This document shows, one piece after another, positions 14,560-21,141 of a DNA stretch of 21,141 bases (its first letter is position 1; each line of letters starts with the position of its first letter). A program made the translations under genes and the position numbers. The stretch covers positions 1-21,141 of the forward strand of contig CAZGVW010000110.1 in the NCBI GenBank assembly GCA_964529265.1, written 5' to 3'. The DNA is from CAZGVW01 sp964529265 (lineage in GTDB: Bacteria; Planctomycetota; Phycisphaerae; Phycisphaerales; UBA1924). A model generated the notes under the pieces. It was not told the origin of the DNA and did not search any database. It worked only from the letters and a program-made list of their open reading frames with translations.

Positions 14560-15412
14560 ATGTCGCACTTGCCTCGTTCGGCAGCGCTCGCAGCGTGCGT
14601 CGCCACGATGATCCCGACCGGCGCCTCCGCGGCGCTCCTTGGCCTCGAGATCCGCGAGGACAAGAACCTGCCGAGCGCCGATGGCCTGCCCGGTTTCCCG
14701 GGGGCTGCGCGCGTTCGGGTCTTCAACTTCTACGCCAAGTTCGATGGGGACGTGAGCGACAGCGTCGTGGACTCGGTGCTCTCGGTCGGGCAGCCCACAA
14801 GCGCGCACGGCTTCGGCATCTTCCTTGCGAAGAACCCCGGCTCGAACCTCTATCACGCGCCGGGCAGTGCGGGGGGCGGCCGGCTCGGCGGGCGCGGCCC
14901 CATCGGCGACAACCGCCGCTTCTGGGACACGTTCGTCTCGATCGGCGTCAAGGCGTTCGATCCCGACTATGGGCCCGTGTTCGCCGACAGCACCGCGTTG
15001 GATCCGGACTTCGAGACGGTCAACCGCTCTACAGGCGAATGACACGATCAGAGGCGGCTGGTTCAACAGCAACCCGCCCGGCCTGCAGGGCGCCCCCATC
15101 TTCAACCCCTCCAAGGGCAACTGGGAGACCTTCCTCGCGCAACTGGCCATCATCGATCTCGACGAAGCCGCGCTATGGGACAGCAATGGCGACAACCTCC
15201 CTGACCCTGCGCCGAACCACATCGGACCCGGCGGCGTCTGGTTCGGCGACATCTTCGAGGGACAGATCACGGTGTTCCGTCAGGGCAAGCAGAGCGCCGG
15301 TGAGCCGCCAGCCGTGGGGTATTCATTTGTCTTTTCGCCTTCCCCCGGCGCCGCTTCCGCGCTGATCATCGCCGGCGGCGCGCTCGGAGCGCGACGGCGC
15401 CGCATCGCCTGA
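14560..15412 (+). pseudogene. Frameshifted paralog E of the PEP-CTERM-like family
   Basis: Starts 35 nt after D, with GGAGAGGG before the ATG at 14560, so the two were probably one transcript. Blocks are a signal peptide to ~residue 24, ALLGLEIREDKNLPSADG, RVRVFNFYAKFDG, LSVGQP, NPGSNLYHAPG, GDNRRFWDTFVSIGVK, GPVFADSTALDPDFETVNR. Then the frame breaks near 15028 and the original frame stops at 15042. In the +1 frame the family resumes at ALQANDTIRGGWFNSNPPG, followed by FNPSKGNWETFLAQ, DGxGDN-type LPDPAPNHIGPGG, VWFGDIFEGQITVFRQG and a PSPGAASALIIAGGALGARRRRIA tail. Against paralog C, about 20 nt (the DGxGAP codons) are missing at the break. Everything else is intact, so the lesion is recent or a sequencing/assembly error. 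As written, no sorting tail would be made. Confidence 0.85.
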
Positions 15413-15415
15413 CCC

Positions 15416-15430
15416 CGGCGCGAAGCGCCG
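15416..15430. terminator. Short hairpin between convergent paralog E and the lipoprotein gene
   Basis: CGGCGC (15416-15421) pairs with GCGCCG (15425-15430) across a GAA loop, in the 22-nt gap between two convergent stop codons. There is no T-run. It may act as a weak bidirectional terminator. Confidence 0.35.
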
Positions 15431-15434
15431 AGAT

Positions 15435-16592
15435 TCAGATCCCCGGCACGAACTTCGCCACCACGCCGTTGCGCGTCACCGTGTACAGATCCCCGTCCTC
15501 GAACTTCGTCGTGCGCATCATGTGCACGTTCGGCGTCGCGACGGTGTGCAGCACGTCCCCGCGCTCGGGGTCGAGCGCCCACGCCGTTCGGCCGTCCCAC
15601 ACGAGGAGCCGCCCCGCCCGCATCGCCACAGCGCGGCCGCGGACATCGGGCGCGCTCCACAGGATCTCGCCGCTCACTGCATCGAACGCCGTGAAGCCGT
15701 CGCGCGGGATCTCGACGTACAGCGTGTCCACGTGCAGCGCGGGCTGCGACCTGATCGGCGCCTGGGCGCGGTGGCGCCACAGCGTCCGCGTCGTATCCGT
15801 CGCGAACGCCCACACCGATTGATCCAGCCCCGCCACGTACATCACGCTCGAATCGCCCACGGGCTCGTTCGCCAGGCCCCCGAAGATGCTGTAGCGCGCC
15901 GTGGATGACCCCGTGGCCGGATCGATCACGATCACGTCGCCCGACTGGCTCACCACGCCCACGAGGCGCCCGAGCAGCGTCGGGTGCGCATCGATCGCGC
16001 CCCGCAGCAGGTACCCCCACTGCTTGTAGCCGGTGATGAGGCTGTGGCCCAGCGCTTCGCCGCGCGTGGTGCCGAAGACGGCCACGTTCTCGCTGATCAC
16101 GGGCTTGGTGTTCACCACCATCGCCAGATCGTGCTTCGCGGCGATCTCGCCGGTGCGGATATCCAGGATGAAGAGTTCGTTGTCGCTGGAGCAATAGAGC
16201 GTGTCGTTCACGCGGGAGTTGCCGAGGAAGCGCGTGAGCCGCGCGCCGAGCACGTTCGACCAGCGGTTGCGGCCGCTCTGCGTCTCGAGCACGGTGACGA
16301 TGTTGCTGCTGTCGTGCGAGACGACGACGTCGTCGAAGACGTCGAAGTAGATCACGCTGCCGCCGCGGCTCATCACCGGGAAGCCGCGCCACACCAGGCG
16401 GTAGCCGAGGTCGGCCCAGGCGTCGTGATCGACCGGGGGCGCCGAGCGGCTGCCCCCGCTCCCGCCGGAGGCCACGGTCGAAGCCGCGGTGCGGTTGCCC
16501 GACTGGCAGCCGGCAATCGCCGAAAGGGCGATGGCGCCGGACACAGCCGCGGCGACGACTCGAAAGGACAGCGTTCGAAGACTGAGGTTCAT
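15435..16592 (-). CDS. PQQ-like beta-propeller lipoprotein (385 aa)
   Basis: A lipoprotein signal peptide ends in the lipobox IAGC, with the lipidated Cys at residue 29. A Ser/Gly-rich linker (~30-50) leads into repeated beta-propeller blades of the PQQ/BamB type: ILDIRTGEIAAKHDL, VIVIDPATGSSTARYS, FTAFDAVSGEILWSAPD, AWALDPERGDVLHTV. Each has the D..(T/S)G...W-like blade signature. No PQQ-dehydrogenase catalytic residues are evident, so a scaffold role (for example BamB-like outer-membrane assembly) or a sensor role is more likely than redox catalysis. The ATG at 16592 follows AAGGA. The frame is open further upstream, but the signal peptide fixes this start. It is transcribed away from ribE and converges with paralog E. 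Confidence 0.87.
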   Translation of the reverse strand: MNLSLRTLSFRVVAAAVSGAIALSAIAGCQSGNRTAASTVASGGSGGSRSAPPVDHDAWADLGYRLVWRGFPVMSRGGSVIYFDVFDDVVVSHDSSNIVTVLETQSGRNRWSNVLGARLTRFLGNSRVNDTLYCSSDNELFILDIRTGEIAAKHDLAMVVNTKPVISENVAVFGTTRGEALGHSLITGYKQWGYLLRGAIDAHPTLLGRLVGVVSQSGDVIVIDPATGSSTARYSIFGGLANEPVGDSSVMYVAGLDQSVWAFATDTTRTLWRHRAQAPIRSQPALHVDTLYVEIPRDGFTAFDAVSGEILWSAPDVRGRAVAMRAGRLLVWDGRTAWALDPERGDVLHTVATPNVHMMRTTKFEDGDLYTVTRNGVVAKFVPGI

Positions 16593-16776
16593 CGGGATTC
16601 CTTGGGCGATCGGGCTGCGAATGCCGCCCCGCGAGATCGGGGGGAAGCCCCGGCGCCGGGGGGGGCGAGTATCGGGATGACCCATCATCCGGTCAAACAG
16701 GCGGATGGGTTGCATCGGGGCTCGGACGCGGCCGCCCTGGGGGGGGCATGGACGCTCCGCGGACTATCCTCCGCAC

Positions 16777-17397
16777 ATGTTCACCGGGCTGGTTCAGGCA
16801 GTGGGACGCGTCGAGGCGATGGAGGCGTCCTCTGCGGGGGCGCGGCTGGTGATCGACGCCTCGGAGTGGGCCCATCGGCCCGCCGCCGGGGATTCGATCG
16901 CTGTGAACGGCTGCTGCCTCACCGCCGCGGAGGTTGGACACGGCCGGATCGCGTTCGATGTCGTCGGCGAGACGCTGCGGCGGACGACGCTGGGCGACTT
17001 TGCCGCGGGGGCGCGGGTGAACCTGGAGCATTCGCTGCGGGCCGATGCGCTCCTGGGCGGGCACTTCGTGCAGGGGCACATCGACGGCATCGGCGAGGTG
17101 GCGCGGGTTCAGACAGCCGCGGCGGATTGGCGCGTGACGGTGCGCGCGCCGGTGGATCTGCTCGAGTGCATCGTGCCCAAGGGCTCGATCGCGCTCGACG
17201 GCGTATCGCTCACGATCGCGGGCGTGCGCGGGCCGGAGTTCGAGGTTGCGCTCGTGCCGACCACGCTGGAGCGCACGACCCTCAGGGGATGGCAGGCGGG
17301 GGTGAAGTGCAACATCGAGACGGACATCGTGGCGCGGAGCGTGGCGCACTGGCTTTCGCTGCGCGCTCAGGCCGGCGAGCCTGGGCTGCGCGGCTGA
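16777..17397 (+). CDS. ribE: Riboflavin synthase, alpha subunit
   Basis: Dismutates two 6,7-dimethyl-8-ribityllumazine molecules to riboflavin and a pyrimidine that is recycled (last step of riboflavin synthesis, cytoplasm; usually a trimer). 206 aa is the normal length. It has two repeated lumazine-binding barrels: ~1-97, starting MFTGLVQAVG with VNGCCLT (43-49), and ~98-195, with GGHFVQGHIDG (94-104), KGSIALDGVSLTI (135-147), PTTLERTTL (161-169) and NIETDIVAR (179-187). The ATG at 16777 is fixed by the invariant MFTG start even though no Shine-Dalgarno sequence precedes it. The other rib genes are not in the window. It converges with lpxA, 17 nt apart. Confidence 0.96.
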   Translation: MFTGLVQAVGRVEAMEASSAGARLVIDASEWAHRPAAGDSIAVNGCCLTAAEVGHGRIAFDVVGETLRRTTLGDFAAGARVNLEHSLRADALLGGHFVQGHIDGIGEVARVQTAAADWRVTVRAPVDLLECIVPKGSIALDGVSLTIAGVRGPEFEVALVPTTLERTTLRGWQAGVKCNIETDIVARSVAHWLSLRAQAGEPGLRG

Positions 17398-17414
17398 GCC
17401 TGCGATGAGGCGGC

Positions 17415-18263
17415 TCACACTTCGAGCGATTCATCGACGAGGGCCGGCCGGCGGCGCGGCGGCCCGCAAAGGCCGCGGCGGCGCGGGGGCTCCTCCGACA
17501 TCGCGTTGCGGATGAAGTCCAGGAAGATCGTCGCCGGCCTCCCCCACTCCCGTTCGGACGCAGCGGCCAGCGCATCCGACATCGTGCGCTGCTCGCGATC
17601 GCGGTACATCAGCCGGTAGACCTGCTTCAGGTTCTCGCGCTCCTCGGGCGTGAATCGCCCGGAGCGAGCCAGCCCGACGCGGTTCAACCCCACCACGACA
17701 TTCACGCGCGTGACGATGACGAACGGCGGCACGTGCTGGCTCACCGCCGTGAGTCCCTGGAACATCACCAGTTCGCCGACCGAGCAGTATTGGTGCATCA
17801 TACCGCCGCCCGAGAGGAACGAGCCGGAGCCGACGCGCCCGTGCCCCGCGACGCAGGCGCAGTTGGCGAGCGTGACGCCGTCGCCGATCTGCGCGTTGTG
17901 CCCGAAGTGCGAGTACGCCATGAGGTAGCACCCGCTGCCCACGCGCGTCGGAACCTCGTCGCCCACGGACCGGTTGATCGTGACGTGCTCGCGGAAGACG
18001 TTGCGGTCGCCGATGATGAGCCGGCCGGGGCGCGACGGGTTGTATTTCCTGTCCTGCGGATCGCCGCCGATGATCGCGCAGGGATGAAGTTCGTTGCCCT
18101 CGCCCAGCGTGGTGTGCGAGACGACCATCGCGGCAGGGTGGAGGCGCGTTCCGCGGCCGACGACGCACTGCGGCCCGACGACGCAACCGGCGCCGATTTC
18201 GACGTCTTCCGCGATCTGAGCGCTGGGATGAATGCTCGCCGAGGGGTGAATGCGTGATGTCAT
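17415..18263 (-). CDS. lpxA: Acyl-ACP--UDP-N-acetylglucosamine O-acyltransferase
   Basis: First step of lipid A synthesis: transfers a 3-hydroxyacyl chain from ACP to UDP-GlcNAc; a cytoplasmic trimer. 282 aa against ~262 in E. coli, the extra being a basic, Pro-rich C-terminal tail. A left-handed helix of hexapeptide repeats fills ~5-190. LpxA-specific motifs are IIGGDPQDRKY (64-74), HVTINR (93-98), SHFGHNAQIG (118-127, with H122 matching catalytic H125 of E. coli), QYCSVGELVMFQGLTAVSQ (158-176), HVPPFVIV and GLNRVGLARSGF-like residues at 192-204. The acidic residue after the catalytic His is Asn here (AHD in E. coli, GHN here). The ATG at 18263 gives the natural N-terminus, though no ribosome site is seen. 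The other lpx genes are absent from the window. Confidence 0.93.
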   Translation of the reverse strand: MTSRIHPSASIHPSAQIAEDVEIGAGCVVGPQCVVGRGTRLHPAAMVVSHTTLGEGNELHPCAIIGGDPQDRKYNPSRPGRLIIGDRNVFREHVTINRSVGDEVPTRVGSGCYLMAYSHFGHNAQIGDGVTLANCACVAGHGRVGSGSFLSGGGMMHQYCSVGELVMFQGLTAVSQHVPPFVIVTRVNVVVGLNRVGLARSGRFTPEERENLKQVYRLMYRDREQRTMSDALAAASEREWGRPATIFLDFIRNAMSEEPPRRRGLCGPPRRRPALVDESLEV

Positions 18264-18343
18264 GAGGGGTGCGTATCCGTGGTCCGCCGCTTCGGGGGCC
18301 GTGGGCCGGGCATTCGTGGCCCGGCGGCGCGCGGGTGGAGATT

Positions 18344-19549
18344 CTACCGGGGCGAGCCCGCGGCGCTTCCCCGCCCCCGGAGCCCCGGAGCCCCGGGAGC
18401 CCCCCGGAAGCGGGAGAGGGAGAGGAAACCGATCGGGAGGCTGGATTCTTCGCCGCGGGAGAGCGCCATTTCAGCCAGCGCCTCCCCCACCACCGGCGCG
18501 AACTTGAATCCGTGCCCGCTGAACCCCGCCGCGATGAGGACGTTGGCGTGATTCGGGTGGCGATCGATGATGAAGTGCGCATCCGGCGTATTGGTGTACA
18601 TGCACACCTGGCGCGCAAGCGTGGGGCCGGCGCCATCGGGCATGTATCGCTCGAGCGCCGGGCGCCAGTCGGCTTCGTCCTCGGCCCGGGCTTCGAGCGA
18701 TGCGGGCGCGGGCTCGCATGGAGCGCCGGGAACGTGCCGCGCGATCTTGAGGCCAGGGCGATCGGGCAGCATCGGGAAGCCGTAGTGCAATGAACCGTCG
18801 TCGTTCTCGATGGCCCAGCACGGCAGCGCGCCGAGGCCGAACATCTCCGGGCGCTTCGGCCACACCCAGCCGACAGGCTGGCGCGTCACGGTGAGTTCGA
18901 CACCGAGGTCGCGCAGCAGGCGGCTCGTCCATGCGCCGGCGGTGAAGATGAGCGTCTTCGCCCGATGCGCGCCGCGGGGCGTGCGCACTTCGACGCCGCG
19001 CTCATCGGCGCTCCAATCCAGCGCCTCCTCGTGGCCGCGGAGATCGGCGCCGGCGCGCAGCGCCTGCTCCGCGTGGGCGGCGACGGCGTCTTCGCACAGC
19101 AGCGCGCCGGCCATGGGCTCGAAGAGGGCTGCGAACTCGCGCGGGACGTGGAACTGGGGGTATCGCGCCGCGAGAGCCGCGCGAGAGAGCATTTCGTGCG
19201 GCAGGCCGTGGCGCACGGCCGCGTCGCGGCTGGCGCGGATGAACTCGCGCTCCGGCTCGCCCATGTACAGCCCGCCCGTCACGTGGAGCAGCCGGCGCTG
19301 CGCGCGGCGCTCCAGATCCTGCCACAGGTCCCACGCACGACGGAGCAGCGGCACGTAGTCCGGATGCTCGTAGTACGCGAGGCGGATCATCCGCGTGTGC
19401 CCGTGGTGCGAGCCGCGGGCGTGCAGGATCGAGAACTGCTCGAGCCCGAGCACCCGCCGGCCGCGGAAAGCCATGTGCATCGCCGCGGCGGCGCCCATGG
19501 CGCCGAGGCCGATGATGATTGCATCGTATTCGGGGGCGTGTGCGGCCAT
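18344..19549 (-). CDS. solA: Monomeric sarcosine / N-methyltryptophan oxidase-like flavoenzyme (401 aa)
   Basis: FAD-dependent amine oxidase of the DAO superfamily. Members oxidise the N-methyl group of sarcosine or N-methylated amino acids, releasing formaldehyde and hydrogen peroxide. The dinucleotide-binding start is IIIGLGAMGAAAAMHMAFRG (11-30), followed by LEQF. The MSOX-like block GSHHGHTRMIRLAYYEHPDY spans ~47-66. C316 in QVCMYTNTPDAHFIID corresponds to the Cys (C315 in MSOX) that binds FAD covalently. The flavin-site end is GFSGHGFKFAP (342-352). The last ~30 residues are a Gly/Ala/Pro/Arg tail encoded by GGAGCCCC-type repeats, probably disordered. Substrate is uncertain between sarcosine, N-methyltryptophan and pipecolate-like amines, so the symbol is by family only. 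It is cytoplasmic, 54 nt after the HAD gene, and no ribosome site is seen. Confidence 0.88.
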   Translation of the reverse strand: MAAHAPEYDAIIIGLGAMGAAAAMHMAFRGRRVLGLEQFSILHARGSHHGHTRMIRLAYYEHPDYVPLLRRAWDLWQDLERRAQRRLLHVTGGLYMGEPEREFIRASRDAAVRHGLPHEMLSRAALAARYPQFHVPREFAALFEPMAGALLCEDAVAAHAEQALRAGADLRGHEEALDWSADERGVEVRTPRGAHRAKTLIFTAGAWTSRLLRDLGVELTVTRQPVGWVWPKRPEMFGLGALPCWAIENDDGSLHYGFPMLPDRPGLKIARHVPGAPCEPAPASLEARAEDEADWRPALERYMPDGAGPTLARQVCMYTNTPDAHFIIDRHPNHANVLIAAGFSGHGFKFAPVVGEALAEMALSRGEESSLPIGFLSLSRFRGAPGAPGLRGRGSAAGSPR

Positions 19550-19603
19550 GATCGGAGTGCATTGTGGCGCAGCGCGGGCGGCGCGGCCAGTCGTATCCTT
19601 CGC

Positions 19604-20332
19604 TCAGCGGGCGGCGTGCGCAGCGTCCACGGCGCCGGCGAACTCGGCCATGGAGGCGAAGACGAAATCCGGCTTCACGCCTTGGGGCGGTGCGGGCGTG
19701 GCGCCGCCGCCGGCGCGGCCGCGGCGGCGATCGATCCAGACCGTCGAGAGCCCGAGAGCCTTGGCCGGGGCGTGGTCGTGATAGAGGCTCTGCGCCACGT
19801 GCAGGATGCGGCGATTCTCGACGCCGAGGCTGCTCAGCAGTGCGAACGCGCGCAGGAAGTGGCCGTGCGCCGGCTTGTACGAGCCGACATCCTGCGCGGT
19901 GACCAGGCCATCGAGTTCCACGCCGAGCCGCGGAAGCGTGCGCGCGAACGAGGCGCGATCGACGTTGGAGACGATGACGAGGCGATATCGCCGCTTCAGG
20001 CGGCGGAGCGCATCGGCCGTATCGGGGAAGGCGGGCCAGTCGCCGACCGAGCGGGCGAGCGCATCGGCGTCGTCGGGGGCCGGCGCGACGCCGAAGCCGC
20101 GGCAGAGGCGGGAATGGGCGTCTCGCAGGATGTCGGAATAGAGGGCGGAGGGCGTCTCTCGCTCCGCGGCTGACTCCGCCGCGGCGAAGGCTTCGAGGAG
20201 TTGGTCATCGGAGGCGGAGACGCCGGCGCGCTTCGCCCAGGGGCGCAGGGCGGCAAGAAGGCCGGATTCCCACTCGATGAGGGTGCCGTAGCAGTCGAAG
20301 GTGAGGGCGGAGAAATCGGTGAGCGAAGTCAT
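19604..20332 (-). CDS. HAD-superfamily hydrolase, L-2-haloacid dehalogenase type (242 aa)
   Basis: Cytoplasmic hydrolase with an aspartate nucleophile. HAD motifs in order are TFDCYGTLIEW (11-21, nucleophile D13), VIVSNVD (119-125, motif II Ser), SYKPAHGHF (151-159, motif III Lys153) and HVAQSLYHDHAPAKALG (178-194, motif IV acid). FDCYGTLI and SNVD fit the type II haloacid dehalogenase subgroup, but many members are phosphatases, and the dehalogenase pocket cannot be confirmed. The in-frame ATG at 20332 is preferred over the one at 20338 because GGAG lies 7 nt before it. It is the first gene after the rRNA terminator and probably begins a transcript with the flavoenzyme and lpxA. Confidence 0.9.
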   Translation of the reverse strand: MTSLTDFSALTFDCYGTLIEWESGLLAALRPWAKRAGVSASDDQLLEAFAAAESAAERETPSALYSDILRDAHSRLCRGFGVAPAPDDADALARSVGDWPAFPDTADALRRLKRRYRLVIVSNVDRASFARTLPRLGVELDGLVTAQDVGSYKPAHGHFLRAFALLSSLGVENRRILHVAQSLYHDHAPAKALGLSTVWIDRRRGRAGGGATPAPPQGVKPDFVFASMAEFAGAVDAAHAAR

Positions 20333-20365
20333 GCGCATGCTCCGTCACAGGGCGCGAGGTCGCGC

Positions 20366-20405
20366 AAAGAAAAAGGGCCCGACCGGGTGTTTCCCGATCA
20401 GGCCC
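20366..20405 (-). terminator. Intrinsic terminator of the rRNA operon
   Basis: On the minus strand GGGCCTGATCGGG pairs over its full length with CCCGGTCGGGCCC (two G-U pairs), with a short AAACA-type loop, and is followed by TTTTTCTTT. It lies a few nt after the 3' end of 5S rRNA, where an rrn terminator is expected, and ahead of the HAD gene. Confidence 0.9.
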
Positions 20406-20412
20406 ATAGAAG

Positions 20413-20517
20413 TCGGCGACGACCTACTTTCCCGCAGAGCAGTATCATCGGCGGCCCGGGCTTAACTGCTGTGTTCGGAATGGGAACAGGTGTGACACCG
20501 AGCCAATGATCACCGAC
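20413..20517 (-). rRNA. rrf: 5S ribosomal RNA
   Basis: On the minus strand the RNA runs from GTCGGTGATCAT to GTCGTCGCCGAC. It carries the conserved loop B/C block CACCTGTTCCCATTCCGAAC and the AGTTAAGC segment (loop B/helix III), and the GGGAAAGTAGGTCG end. The termini pair (GTCGGTGA with the GTCGCCGAC end) as helix I. About 105 nt; the exact ends are uncertain by a few nt. Confidence 0.95.
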
Positions 20518-20723
20518 AAGATCCGGCGGCGCCTTTCGGCGTCGCCGGCGAGTTGTTTCAACCGGTGAACGAACGCGATGGTCGTTTGTGATTCGAGTTC
20601 ATCATCGAATCGCAGAGTCGCTGTGGTTTGACAGCGTTTTCGATGCGCCAATCGAGGGGCCGTCCGGCTTCGGACCCGTCCGGGGGTTGCCCGGCGGGGC
20701 CGCTGACGGCGGCGCCTGGTTGG
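20518..20723. other. 23S-5S intergenic spacer (~206 nt)
   Basis: It contains a strong hairpin (about 20524-20550, GGCGGCGCC...GGCGTCGCC) and mixed sequence, but no tRNA that I can recognise in either orientation. The hairpin may be part of rRNA processing. Confidence 0.6.

Positions 20724-21141
<418 letters not shown>

Noticed and set aside
14950..15060. Programmed frameshift in paralog E
   Set aside because: No slippery heptamer is seen, and about six family codons are missing at the break, which a ribosomal slip would not explain.
15984..17408. Plus-strand open frame of 474 codons across the lipoprotein gene and ribE
   Set aside because: Overlaps two real genes in other frames, lacks a ribosome site, and has a composition that changes with the underlying genes.
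20518..20723. tRNA in the 23S-5S spacer
   Set aside because: No cloverleaf, TTCGA loop or acceptor-stem pairing with CCA-like end could be found on either strand.

Overview
The window looks like chromosome from a high-GC planctomycete, most probably of the class Phycisphaerae. The evidence is two secreted enzymes ending in paired dockerin-like calcium loops (DVNGDGVVNSSDLG...LGAWG) and five related secreted proteins that end in a proline-glycine, hydrophobic, RRRR tail (a PEP-CTERM-like sorting signal). Both are habits of that group. LpxA indicates a lipid A type outer membrane. Species level cannot be read from the sequence.

Layout. 1-239: 3' end of an unrecognised gene. 430-3756: three minus-strand paralogs (A, B, C) of a secreted PEP-CTERM-like family, each separately terminated. 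4255-6323: tyrS and a two-CBS-domain protein on the plus strand. 6459-13257, minus strand, in transcription order: purH, a secreted peptidylarginine-deiminase-like enzyme, a secreted M14 zinc carboxypeptidase and an HNH endonuclease. 13462-15412: two more members of the family (D, E) on the plus strand, both broken. 15435-16592: a PQQ-like beta-propeller lipoprotein. 16777-17397: riboflavin synthase. 17415-20332, minus strand: lpxA, a sarcosine/N-methyltryptophan oxidase-like flavoenzyme and a HAD hydrolase. 20366-21141: end of an rRNA operon on the minus strand (23S 3' part, spacer, 5S, terminator).

How the genes fit together. Housekeeping genes (tyrS, purH, ribE, lpxA, rRNA) are mixed with an exported layer. 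The deiminase and the carboxypeptidase are adjacent, co-directional, and share the same kind of C-terminal calcium loops. The deiminase keeps the four catalytic residues of the Porphyromonas enzyme PPAD and the Arg-Pro-Arg pair that enzyme uses to grip a C-terminal arginine. I infer that the two enzymes may act on the C-termini of the same extracellular peptides.

The most unusual items are: (1) the deiminase/carboxypeptidase pair; (2) the five-member family, with one inter-paralog fusion and one roughly 20-nt deletion; (3) intergenic inverted repeats built from 7-bp units, with a different unit at each site; and (4) a shared promoter layout upstream of paralogs A and B. I found no CRISPR array, transposase, prophage or defence island.
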